Shown in pieces: positions 1-5,749 of a stretch of 8,462 nt of DNA. Both the position numbers and the translations under genes were made by a program. The DNA is from Thermoleophilia bacterium (GTDB taxonomy: Bacteria > Actinomycetota > Thermoleophilia > RBG-16-64-13), in contig JAFGIH010000864.1 of the NCBI GenBank assembly GCA_016929985.1, positions 1-8,462 of the forward strand, in the 5' to 3' direction. The stretch's first letter is position 1. Every line of letters starts with the position of its first letter. The notes beneath the pieces are model-generated. The model was not told where the DNA came from. It searched no databases and worked only from the letters and a program-made list of their open reading frames with translations.

Positions 1-317
1 CGCTCCCTCTGGTGATGGGAATCACGATCATTGTCACGGGCAACCACTATGTGGTCGACGCCATCGTCGGGGGTCTGCTGTGTCTGGCCTGCTTCGTTCC
101 GTGGCACATCCAGCTGCGACACGCCCAGCGGGCGTCACAACGCCTGCAGCAGGCCCAACTCCGCCGGGAGGCCGCTAGCGTGACGCTACACGCTACTCGC
201 GCCAGTACTCGGGTCTGTTCAACGCATCGGCGCAGACGAACGTGCCACGCACCTGCCCGATCACGCCCGGATGCAGAGCTTGGACCATCCATGCCCCCGC
301 GTCCTTCTCAGGGATAG
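1..317 (+). CDS. PAP2-family membrane phosphatase, C-terminal fragment (5' end outside window)
   Basis: The reading frame is open from the first bases (frame starting at base 3) and stops with TAG at 315-317. The visible start reads LPLVMGITIIVTGNHYVVDA and continues IVGG, which matches the third PAP2 phosphatase motif (G-x-H-x-x-x-D-x-x-x-G). The His is the family's catalytic-motif residue and the Asp belongs to the same charge relay. A hydrophobic stretch (VGGLLCLACFV) follows and fits the last membrane helix, then comes a basic Arg/Gln-rich tail. Enzymes of this family dephosphorylate lipid phosphates such as phosphatidate or undecaprenyl pyrophosphate, or transfer phospho-head groups, at the membrane. 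The specific substrate cannot be told from this fragment. The last 40 or so residues are Arg/Pro-rich and overlap the 3' end of the convergent acetyltransferase by 125 bp. They look like an out-of-frame read-through, so the functional protein probably needs only the part before about base 190. Confidence 0.72.
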   Translation, partial: LPLVMGITIIVTGNHYVVDAIVGGLLCLACFVPWHIQLRHAQRASQRLQQAQLRREAASVTLHATRASTRVCSTHRRRRTCHAPARSRPDAELGPSMPPRPSQG

Positions 318-729
318 GAAAGGGCGCTTCGAACCCCAGACGGCCCGCCGGTTCGAACCCGTGGCGTGGGTAGTAGGTCGGATGTCCGAGGACGAACACC
401 AAGTCCACGCCTGACTCTCTCAGGAGTTCGAGGCCCCGTGCGATCAGAGCTCCACCAACGCCCTGCCTTTGCGACCCCGGCACCACCGCCAGTGGAGCCA
501 GCAGCGCGACCACGGCCGCGCCGGGCGCCTCCTTCAACCACCCCGCCGTGAACAGGACGTGGCCCACGACCCGGCCGCCCTTTCGGGCCAGAAGTGACAG
601 ACACGGCCACGCGGTCGGGTCACCGAGAAGCGCTTCCACCAACTCGGCCTCATCGTCTTGGCCGAAGGCACTGCGTTCTACGCGGATCACTTCGGACAGA
701 TCGGGGTCTGCAGCCTGCCGTATCTCCAC
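193..729 (-). CDS. GNAT-family N-acetyltransferase (YhbS-like)
   Basis: This frame encodes 178 residues with a GNAT fold, which transfers an acetyl group from acetyl-CoA to an amine. The N-terminus VEIRQAADPDLSEVIRVERS is the usual first strand and helix. The central strand 'LAPLAVVPGSQRQGVGGALI' (residues 77-96) carries the acetyl-CoA pyrophosphate-binding motif Q87-x-x-G90-x-G92. Downstream, 'LGHPTYYPRHGFEPA' (114-128) is the typical late strand with the Y-x-x-x-GF signature of the YhbS group. I chose the GTG at 727-729 because a strong site, GAGGGGG, sits 7 nt upstream. The frame is open further, to a GTG at 819, but those 30 extra residues do not look like GNAT sequence and would overlap the start of the divergent gene. 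The gene is convergent with the PAP2 phosphatase and divergent from the L,D-transpeptidase, with 84 bp between the two starts. The acceptor substrate is unknown. Confidence 0.9.
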   Translation of the reverse strand: MEIRQAADPDLSEVIRVERSAFGQDDEAELVEALLGDPTAWPCLSLLARKGGRVVGHVLFTAGWLKEAPGAAVVALLAPLAVVPGSQRQGVGGALIARGLELLRESGVDLVFVLGHPTYYPRHGFEPAGRLGFEAPFPIPEKDAGAWMVQALHPGVIGQVRGTFVCADALNRPEYWRE

Positions 730-813
730 TGGATGTCCCCCTCGTGCATGGCTTACCGCCAAGCAGGGTAGCACCACCGATGTGTCTATTGGCGGGATGA
801 CGGAGGGTAGCCG

Positions 814-2112
814 GTGCAAGCGAATCGTGGTTGGTATCTCAGATGGTCGGCCGCCGCGGCGGCGCTCAGTCTCATCATCTTCTTGGGCGTGGTCGTGACG
901 CCCGCGCGGGCCGAGGCTGTGTCATTCCCCGACGTCGGGACAGACGATTGGTTCTCAGAGGCGCTGCAGGTCCTCGTCGGAGAAGGAGTGGCGCACGCAA
1001 AACCCGACGGCACATTCGGTCCGCACGACGCGCTCACTCGCGCCGAGTTCAGCACCCTTCTGGGCGCCACGCTCGACCTTCCGCCCGGGACGTCCCACCC
1101 GTTCACCGACTTCCCTGCCGGTTCGTGGTTCGAACCGGCTGTGGCCGCCCTCTTCCAAGCAGGCTTGGTGGGCGGAGTCTCGCCCACCGCGTTCGATGCA
1201 GAGGGGAAGATCTCGCGCCAACAGGCAGCGAGCCTCATCATGCGGGCGCTGCAGTACCGGCAGACCTCCCAGCCGGCCGCGGGACTCGATCTCGTGCTCG
1301 ACGAGTCCGAGATCGATGTGTGGCTCCGAGCGTTCGTCGACCAGGCACAGATCGCAGGCACGCATCGTGGGTCGGTGGCCAACGCCTATCGCCTGCAGAT
1401 AGTCCAGGGCCGGACCGACGGGCGCTTCGGCCCGCTGGATCAAGTGACGCGCGCTCAGACCGTGGGCATGCTCTACGCCGCTCTATTCGAAACTCCGGTG
1501 ACTCTGACCGACCCACCCGCCCCGGTCGCGCCTCCGACGGCCTATCCGGATGCGACCAAGGGGAGCCAAGGTCCCCACGTACTGTGGCTGGAGCAGCGGC
1601 TCACCGACCTGACGTACCGACCGGGGCCGGTGGATGGCGTGTTCGACCATCGCACCTATCAGGCGGTCATCGCCTTTCAGAAGTGGGAAGGATTGACCCG
1701 CGACGGAGTAGTACGCTCCGCCACCTGGGCTCGACTGGCTTCGGCTGCGCGACCGGTGCCCAGTCGAAGCGGTTCGGGCATCTGGATCGAGGTGAACAAG
1801 TCGAAGCAGGTTTTCCTCTACATCCAGAACGGGGTGGTTACCAGAACGCTGCCCACCTCGACCGGCAGGAGCTTCACCTACCGCACCTCACCCTACACCG
1901 TGCAGCGCAAACCCATCGCCGATGGGCCACGCTACCGAGCCCTCTATATCAACCCGGGAAACGTCCTTGCCATCCACGGCTATCCCTCAGTGCCTGTCTA
2001 TCCGGCCAGTGACGGGTGCATCCGTCTGCCCAAGTGGGATATGGACGATCTGCGAGCAAGGGACTCCTACGACCCGATGATCCCAGACGGGACCAAGGTC
2101 TACATCTACTGA
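814..2112 (+). CDS. Secreted L,D-transpeptidase with SLH repeats and a peptidoglycan-binding domain
   Basis: This 432-residue exported protein probably makes or edits 3-3 peptide cross-links, or anchors proteins, in peptidoglycan. A signal peptide spans residues 1-33 or 1-35 (hydrophobic core 14-28, signal peptidase site near ARA/AEA). SLH units follow at about 37-90 ('FPDVGTDDWFSEAL', 'TFGPHDALTRAEF') and 96-148 ('FTDFPAGSWFEPAV', then 'ISRQQAASLIMRAL'). A third, divergent unit lies at about 168-225 ('DGRFGPLDQVTRAQTVGML'). A PG_binding_1 domain covers about 248-310 ('PVDGVFDHRTYQAVIAFQ'). The YkuD domain covers 323-432, with H388 in 'LAIHGYPSV' and the catalytic C402 in 'ASDGCIRL', so the active site appears intact. 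The start is GTG at 814, preceded by GGAGGG with 6 nt spacing. The gene is convergent with the MFS gene at 2123, 10 bp away, with no visible terminator. SLH units usually bind secondary cell-wall polymer, so the enzyme is probably wall-attached. The domain calls are firm; the exact cross-link made is inferred. Confidence 0.93.
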   Translation: MQANRGWYLRWSAAAAALSLIIFLGVVVTPARAEAVSFPDVGTDDWFSEALQVLVGEGVAHAKPDGTFGPHDALTRAEFSTLLGATLDLPPGTSHPFTDFPAGSWFEPAVAALFQAGLVGGVSPTAFDAEGKISRQQAASLIMRALQYRQTSQPAAGLDLVLDESEIDVWLRAFVDQAQIAGTHRGSVANAYRLQIVQGRTDGRFGPLDQVTRAQTVGMLYAALFETPVTLTDPPAPVAPPTAYPDATKGSQGPHVLWLEQRLTDLTYRPGPVDGVFDHRTYQAVIAFQKWEGLTRDGVVRSATWARLASAARPVPSRSGSGIWIEVNKSKQVFLYIQNGVVTRTLPTSTGRSFTYRTSPYTVQRKPIADGPRYRALYINPGNVLAIHGYPSVPVYPASDGCIRLPKWDMDDLRARDSYDPMIPDGTKVYIY

Positions 2113-2122
2113 CCGCTCCCGA

Positions 2123-3394
2123 TCAGGACGCCACACCTTCGTCGAGGGCGGGCGCCCGGGCGGCCGCTTGGGCCGCCAACCTGGCCTCATCCATGGCCAC
2201 GCGGGCGGCGCTGCGCTGCTTCACGGGATCGAGACGCCGTGTGATCCCCACCAGGACAAGCGCAGCTAGGCAGGCGATGAAGAACGGGATCTGATATCCC
2301 ACGAAGATCAGGATGACCCCCGCCAAAACCGGCACTACGACAGCCGTGGCATGCAGGATGGTTATGCCCATGGCCAGGCTGGGTGCGATGTCCTCGGGCA
2401 CCGCGATCTTGCGCAGATAAGTGGACGCTCCGATAGTGGAGAACATGGAGATGAACGAGTAGATGACGTAGAAGACGCAGGCCAGATAGACGCTGTTCGC
2501 CAGAGCATAGCCGCCCAGCGCGACCACGTAGCCTATGTTGATGGCCTGCAAGACCCGCCGCTCGCCGAGGCGGTCGATCAGCCGCCCCACATACGCCGAC
2601 GTCGCCATGCCGATGAACGTGACCGTGAGCAGGAGCAGGGAGATATCCTCGACCCCCAGTTTGAACCGGTTCACCAATACCCAGAGACCGAACGAGAAGA
2701 AGATCTGCTGTCGCACCCCGTCCAGCAGGTTGAGCCAGTAGTAGTAGCGATAGTCCTTGCGCCACACAAAGGACTCTCTTTTCGGCTCCACCTTGCGCTC
2801 CTCCCCGTCTTGCATATGAGGGAAGCGGATGATCGCGATGCCTCCGATGACTGAGACAACCCCCATCACCACGAAGCTCATCTCGTACGAGAGTAGGTCG
2901 AAGTGGAAGATGAGAAAGATGATCAACAGAGCCGCGAAGGTGCCCGCCTGCATAAAGGCGCCCAGGCGACCGAGCACGTGGCCGCTCCTCTCCTGGGTCG
3001 TCAGACTCATGCCCATCGAGAACTGGGTCTGCAGGATGGTATGCATCCCAAAGCTGCTGATGAGGATCCAGGGGATCACCGACCCGAAGCCGTTCGCGAC
3101 GCCGAACAGGGCGAACCCGAGACCCATGATGAACATGGCGCCCGCACTCAGCCACGGAATCGACACCCTGTAGAGAAGCGCCATCAGCAGGATGAGAGAC
3201 AGCCCCCCGAACTCGCGGATGGCCGTCATGTACCCGAACTGGGGACCATCGAAATTGAGGATGTCCGCGAAGTAGTTGGTGATGACGTTGTTGTTAGCGC
3301 TGTAGGCGAAGCCGTAGCAGAGCTGCATCGTGGCGAGCATGATGAACCCGCGGCCTGCAGGGGTTGTCCACACACGGCGTAGACGTTCGATCAT
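2123..3394 (-). CDS. Major facilitator superfamily transporter
   Basis: This is a 423-residue polytopic membrane protein with about 12 hydrophobic segments, the normal MFS size. The first half runs from about 17 to 190 and the second from about 228 to 386. They are separated by a charged cytoplasmic loop ('HMQDGEERKVEPKRESFVWR', 193-212). The loop 'GRLIDRLGERR' (270-280) is the characteristic G-x-L-x-D-R-x-G-x-R-R motif between helices 8 and 9. The C-terminal tail (about 388-423) is Ala/Arg-rich and soluble. The substrate is not recognisable. The start is uncertain. ATG at 3394 begins 'MIERLRRVWTTPAGRGF', which looks like a natural MFS N-terminus, but it has no ribosome binding site. The frame extends 31 residues further to a GTG at 3487, also without a site. 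A 21-codon frame upstream ends in an ATGA overlap with ATG 3394, so translational coupling is possible. The gene lies downstream of the YdhR-like gene on the same strand, with a 187-bp gap. Confidence 0.88.
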   Translation of the reverse strand: MIERLRRVWTTPAGRGFIMLATMQLCYGFAYSANNNVITNYFADILNFDGPQFGYMTAIREFGGLSLILLMALLYRVSIPWLSAGAMFIMGLGFALFGVANGFGSVIPWILISSFGMHTILQTQFSMGMSLTTQERSGHVLGRLGAFMQAGTFAALLIIFLIFHFDLLSYEMSFVVMGVVSVIGGIAIIRFPHMQDGEERKVEPKRESFVWRKDYRYYYWLNLLDGVRQQIFFSFGLWVLVNRFKLGVEDISLLLLTVTFIGMATSAYVGRLIDRLGERRVLQAINIGYVVALGGYALANSVYLACVFYVIYSFISMFSTIGASTYLRKIAVPEDIAPSLAMGITILHATAVVVPVLAGVILIFVGYQIPFFIACLAALVLVGITRRLDPVKQRSAARVAMDEARLAAQAAARAPALDEGVAS

Positions 3395-3456
3395 AGGGCG
3401 CGCGGGAGCGCCGCGTTCTTCTGGGTCATGGGCATGATGTCCGTCAATATATGCAT
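3391..3456 (-). other. Possible 21-codon leader frame overlapping the MFS start
   Basis: On the minus strand an ATG at 3454-3456 opens a 21-residue frame, MHILTDIMPMTQKNAALPRA plus a final L. Its TGA (3391-3393) shares the ATGA with the MFS start codon at 3392-3394. A GAAGG sits about 12 nt upstream, which is too far for an ideal site. The peptide resembles nothing I know. It would explain why the MFS start lacks its own ribosome binding site, by coupled translation. A chance frame is just as possible. Confidence 0.25.
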
Positions 3457-3581
3457 GTGATCTGCCAACCTTCAAGTCGGCAGGCACTGTGGATCGAGCC
3501 CGAGTTGCTCACCTACCTCCCGCAACCGTACCGACGACTACATGCGAAAGTTCAGCCCGCATCTCTTTGGCATCCCCGGTC
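3395..3581 (-). other. Gap between YdhR-like and MFS genes
   Basis: These 187 bp separate two genes of the same strand. Besides the leader hairpin and short frame near the MFS gene, there is an imperfect stem at 3542-3573. ATGCGAAAG at 3542-3550 faces CTTTGGCAT at 3565-3573, with one mismatch and a 14-nt loop, starting 8 bp after the YdhR-like stop codon. It has no T-run, so I do not call it an intrinsic terminator. On the minus strand the sequence CATATATTG near 3446-3454 is AT-rich but has no convincing partner -35 element. Confidence 0.35.
3463..3482 (-). promoter_or_regulatory. Hairpin in the leader of the minus-strand MFS gene
   Basis: Read on the minus strand, TGCCGACT and GGTTGGCA can pair over 8 bp around a TGAA tetraloop. 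Two of the pairs are G-U, so the stem forms in the minus-strand RNA but would have A-C mismatches if the plus strand were transcribed. The AAGG in the loop and adjoining stem is the only purine-rich, site-like element ahead of the short frame at 3456. The structure could therefore hide a ribosome binding site. This is a sequence observation only; no regulator or ligand is implied. Confidence 0.3.
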
Positions 3582-3890
3582 TCAGATAGGGCCTCGCGTC
3601 AACAGTGTCGCCTCGTCTGAAACGTCGAAGATCTTCACGTCGATGTCGCTGAAGGCAGGCTTGGTCTTCATCGCCGCCACAATAGGCCCGTTGAGGTAGG
3701 CCTCCAGCGATTCGGAGTCCTTGAACAGGTATATGCCCGCGGCCTCCGACCGGTCCGGGTTCAGAGCGAATATCTTCCACTCCAGCCCCGGCACCGCCGA
3801 GATGGGGACCGCGGCGCCCTTGTACTCCTCCGTTAATTCCGCAGCCGGTATGTTGGCGTGCGAGTTGATCTGCAGGATCTTCTTCGACAC
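3582..3890 (-). CDS. YdhR-like small alpha/beta-barrel protein (putative monooxygenase)
   Basis: This 102-residue soluble protein has the length and pattern of the YdhR family, whose members form a dimeric ferredoxin-like alpha+beta barrel and are annotated as putative monooxygenases. The first strand is 'KILQINSHANI'. It is followed by a helix with 'AAELTEEYKGAAVPISAVPG' (16-35) and the strands 'LEWKIFALNPDRSEAAGIYLF' (36-56). A helix 'DSESLEAYLNGPIVAAMKTK' (58-77) and a last strand 'DIDVKIFDVSD' (82-92) complete the fold. No cofactor-binding motif can be seen, as is normal for this group, and the chemistry is unproven. The start is GTG at 3888-3890, with a very strong AGAGGAGG 6 nt upstream. 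The gene faces the VOC gene divergently across 111 bp and is followed on its strand by the MFS gene. Small barrel proteins of this type often accompany aromatic or polyketide metabolism, but that link is inference here. Confidence 0.85.
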   Translation of the reverse strand: MSKKILQINSHANIPAAELTEEYKGAAVPISAVPGLEWKIFALNPDRSEAAGIYLFKDSESLEAYLNGPIVAAMKTKPAFSDIDVKIFDVSDEATLLTRGPI

Positions 3891-3922
3891 CTCCGACCTC
3901 CTCTCACAAGGTCATGGACACC

Positions 3923-3963
3923 CCTGCCGCTCACATGGTAGCAGCGCGCACCATGCCGGCAGG
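3923..3963. promoter_or_regulatory. Long inverted repeat centred between divergent modules (candidate operator)
   Basis: The outer arms CCTGCCG (3923-3929) and CGGCAGG (3957-3963) pair perfectly. The inner arms CATGGT (3934-3939) and ACCATG (3950-3955) also pair perfectly, with a 10-nt spacer. The left arm has 4 nt (CTCA) between its two halves and the right arm has 1 nt (C), so the dyad is slightly asymmetric. The centre, about 3943-3945, nearly coincides with the midpoint of the 111-bp gap between the two divergent start codons at 3890 and 4002. That is where a shared repressor or activator would bind. I could not identify clear -35/-10 pairs. A cruciform or RNA hairpin is the alternative reading. 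Confidence 0.5.
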
Positions 3964-4001
3964 TTGGGTAACATTGCTTTGTCGAAAAGGAGCCGTCCTG
4001 G

Positions 4002-4376
4002 ATGGACCTGATCACTGCCAACACGATCCTCTACTGCGGCCGCTGGGATGCGGCCGTCGTTTTCTATAGGGACGGACTGGGCCTGCCTATCCTGTTCAGC
4101 ACCGATTGGTTCGTGGAGTTCCGCCTCTCTGCGGACTCGAGGCTGAGCGTCGCCGACGAAACGCGCGCCTCCGTCAGGAGATCCGGAGGCGTCGGCATCA
4201 CGATATCGCTGGAGGTCGATGACATCGACGCTGCCTGGAAGCTGGTGACGCGGAGGGGCCTCGAGCCCACAGCCATCTGTGATCATCCTTGGCAGGCCAG
4301 GGTCTTCCACCTCTTCGATCCCGAGGGACACCGCATTGAGATCTGGCAGCGCTCGCAAGGTGCGGCACCGGCATGA
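4002..4376 (+). CDS. VOC-family (glyoxalase/bleomycin-resistance/dioxygenase fold) protein
   Basis: This frame encodes 124 residues with the paired beta-alpha-beta-beta-beta layout of the vicinal-oxygen-chelate superfamily. The N-terminal module is 'ANTILYCGRWDAAVVFYRDG' followed by LGLPIL (6-31), with the typical 'A-x-x-FY-x-D-x-L-G' helix. The second module is 'ITISLEVDDIDAAWKLVTRR' (66-85). It ends in 'VFHLFDPEGHRIEIWQ' (101-116), the family's D-P-E-G-x-x-I-E hallmark, where E113 would be a metal ligand. The usual N-terminal His ligand is not obvious in the first strand, so metal dependence is uncertain. Members isomerise, cleave or sequester small molecules, and the substrate here is unknown. 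The start is ATG at 4002, with AGGAG 9 nt upstream. Its TGA overlaps the next gene's ATG (ATGA at 4373-4376), so the two are translated together. It is the first gene of the rightward module. Confidence 0.9.
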   Translation: MDLITANTILYCGRWDAAVVFYRDGLGLPILFSTDWFVEFRLSADSRLSVADETRASVRRSGGVGITISLEVDDIDAAWKLVTRRGLEPTAICDHPWQARVFHLFDPEGHRIEIWQRSQGAAPA

Positions 4377-5557
4377 CCACCACCGCGCCGGCCCCGCAGA
4401 AGCTCCTGACCAAGAACTTCGCGATCGTCACCCTCGAGAACTTCCTGGTCGCCATGAACTACTACCTGCTGATCATCGCTGTGTCGAAGTTCGCCACCGA
4501 TGAGTTCGGCGTCTCCACGGCGCTGGCCGGGTTCTCGGCAGGCATCTTCGTTATCGGCGGGCTGGTGACCCGCCCTCTCTGCGGCAAGTGGATCCACCGC
4601 TTGGGTCAGACCAGGACTCTCTATGTGGGAGCCCTCCTGAACCTGGTCATGACAGTGCTGTACTTCGCGGCTGGGAACGTCGGCCTGCTGCTCCTCATCC
4701 GCTTCATCCACGGGGCCTCTTTCGGCATTCTCTCCGTGGCCGCGGGCACGGTCATCGCGGGAGTCGTGCCACGGAAGCGTTACGGTGAAGGCATCGGCTA
4801 CTACACGCTCAGCGTGACCGTCGCGACCGCCATCGGGCCTTTCATCGGCCTGCTCCTCGCGCGGCACGGCAGCTTCGACTCCATCATCATCGCCTGCGCC
4901 ATAGCCGCAGCCATCGGGGTAGCCATCCTCCCCTTCCTCTCACTGAGAGAGCCGGAACTGACCAAGGAGCAACTCGAGGAGACGAGAGGGTTCCGGCCTA
5001 GGAACTTTATCGAGCCGAACGTGGTGCCCGTCGCGCTCGTGATGATGCTGGTCTTCCTCTGTTATTCGAGCGTGGTGTCGTTTCTAGCCCTGTACGCAGA
5101 GAACATCCAGCTCGAGACTGTCGCCGGCTACTTCTTCGTCGTCTATGCAGCGGCGATTCTCCTCACCAGGCCGTTCGTAGGACGGCGCTTCGACTTTAGG
5201 GGAGCGAACTCCGTCATCTACCCGTCCATCCCCGTCTTCGCGGCCGGTCTGGTCGTCTTCAGCCAGGCGCGCCATGGAGCGGTGCTGCTGCTGGCCGCCG
5301 CCGTCATAGGCATCGGTCTGGGAGCCGTGACTTCCAGTGGCCAGACGCTCTCAGTCAAGATCACTCCCCCGCACCGGGTGGGACTGGCCACCTCGACCTT
5401 CTACATGTTTGGAGACGTCGGAGTGGGCATCGGCCCTCTGCTGTGCGGCCTCCTCATCCCCCTCACGGGGTATAGAGGCATGTTCTTGGTCATGGCGGGC
5501 GTCGCCGTTGCGTGCCTGGTGCTGTACCACGTTCTCTACGGAAGAAGTCACAGATGA
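4373..5557 (+). CDS. Major facilitator superfamily transporter (drug:H+ antiporter-like)
   Basis: This 394-residue membrane protein has about 12 helices and the compact size of the 12-helix drug-efflux (DHA1-like) MFS group. Loop motif A, 'GKWIHRLGQTRTL', lies at 71-83 between helices 2 and 3. Helix 5 has the antiporter-type pattern 'GEGIGYYTLSVTVATAIGP' (138-156), a good match to motif C of exporters. The middle loop is charged (REPELTKEQLEETRGFRPR, 192-210), and the second half carries 'LLTRPFVGRRFDFRG' (263-277) in place of the repeated motif A. From motif C I infer proton-driven efflux; the substrate is unknown. The gene is coupled by ATGA overlaps at both ends, to the VOC gene upstream and to the dehydrogenase start downstream. 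The tight packing indicates one operon whose enzyme partner has been lost. It is clearly different in sequence from the MFS at 2123-3394, so the pair is not a recent duplication. Confidence 0.92.
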   Translation: MTTTAPAPQKLLTKNFAIVTLENFLVAMNYYLLIIAVSKFATDEFGVSTALAGFSAGIFVIGGLVTRPLCGKWIHRLGQTRTLYVGALLNLVMTVLYFAAGNVGLLLLIRFIHGASFGILSVAAGTVIAGVVPRKRYGEGIGYYTLSVTVATAIGPFIGLLLARHGSFDSIIIACAIAAAIGVAILPFLSLREPELTKEQLEETRGFRPRNFIEPNVVPVALVMMLVFLCYSSVVSFLALYAENIQLETVAGYFFVVYAAAILLTRPFVGRRFDFRGANSVIYPSIPVFAAGLVVFSQARHGAVLLLAAAVIGIGLGAVTSSGQTLSVKITPPHRVGLATSTFYMFGDVGVGIGPLLCGLLIPLTGYRGMFLVMAGVAVACLVLYHVLYGRSHR

Positions 5558-5640
5558 GTCAAGACGGTCTGGCCGGCAAAGTCGCGTTGGTAACAGGAGG
5601 CCAGTCGTTCAACGTGTGTGGCGGTTTGTTGATGAACTAG
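5554..5640 (+). pseudogene. Truncated short-chain dehydrogenase/reductase (N-terminal stub)
   Basis: An ATG at 5554 overlaps the MFS stop codon as ATGA and begins MSQDGLAGKVALVTGG. That is the standard SDR opening, up to the first glycines of the NAD(P)-binding T-G-x-x-x-G-x-G motif. After codon 16 (base 5601) the protein changes to QSFNVCGGLLMN and ends with TAG at 5638-5640, only 28 residues in total against roughly 250 for a complete SDR. The remaining glycines, the catalytic Tyr-x-x-x-Lys and everything else are absent, and none of the following 200 bp resumes the family sequence in any frame I read. The gene was therefore probably cut by an insertion, deletion or recombination at about 5602. 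An assembly join at the same place is an alternative. The intact ancestor would have been the third gene of the VOC-MFS operon. Confidence 0.75.
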
Positions 5641-5675
5641 CGACCGCGTGATTCTTTAGGGCTGCCATGATCGAA

Positions 5676-5695
5676 CAAGTCGAGCCTGTGACTTG
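5676..5695. repeat. Inverted repeat CAAGTC / GACTTG
   Basis: CAAGTC at 5676-5681 and GACTTG at 5690-5695 are perfect 6-bp arms around an 8-nt spacer. There is no following T-run, so it is not a terminator. It could be half of an operator or part of a mobile-element end. Short arms like this can also arise by chance. Confidence 0.3.
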
Positions 5696-5710
5696 AACTA
5701 CTAGACAACC

Positions 5711-5721
5711 TACAACTTGTA
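5711..5721. repeat. Palindrome TACAACTTGTA
   Basis: This is a perfect palindrome of 5-bp arms about a central C, in the AT-rich part of the region upstream of wtpB. It lies about 140 bp before the wtpB start and 16 bp before the next palindrome. A regulator site is possible but unproven. Confidence 0.3.
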
Positions 5722-5736
5722 CAAATTCTGCCTTTG

Positions 5737-5749
5737 TGGCACAGTGCCA
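5737..5749. promoter_or_regulatory. Palindrome TGGCACAGTGCCA (candidate operator)
   Basis: This perfect 6-bp inverted repeat about a central A lies 112 bp upstream of the chosen wtpB start. Its size and symmetry suit a dimeric repressor such as a molybdate- or tungstate-responsive regulator. It does not match the ModE consensus as I know it, so no regulator is assigned. It could also be the end of a lost insertion element. Confidence 0.35.

Noticed and set aside
730..819. N-terminal extension of the acetyltransferase to a GTG at 819
   Set aside because: The extra 30 residues do not look like GNAT sequence, the extension overlaps the divergent gene's start, and a strong ribosome binding site sits 7 nt before the GTG at 729.
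831..2012. Long open frame of 393 codons in the +3 phase inside the L,D-transpeptidase gene
   Set aside because: The translation is Arg/Pro/Gly-rich with no domain, as expected of a shadow frame in GC-rich coding sequence; the 814-2112 frame has a signal peptide and known domains.
2113..2122. Terminator between the convergent L,D-transpeptidase and MFS genes
   Set aside because: The gap is only 10 bp and has neither a stable stem nor a T-run on either strand.
2187..3155. 322-codon minus-strand frame overlapping the MFS gene
   Set aside because: It is Arg/His-rich with no membrane segments or motifs and lies out of phase within a clear 12-helix transporter.
4283..4867. 194-codon minus-strand frame antisense to the VOC and MFS genes
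   Set aside because: Its Glu/Asp/Arg/Gln-rich composition is typical of the antisense of a hydrophobic membrane protein; it has no start signal or family likeness.
2123..5557. The two MFS genes as a recent duplication
   Set aside because: The proteins differ in length, loop sequences and motif content, and no stretch of identity was visible, so they are separate family members.
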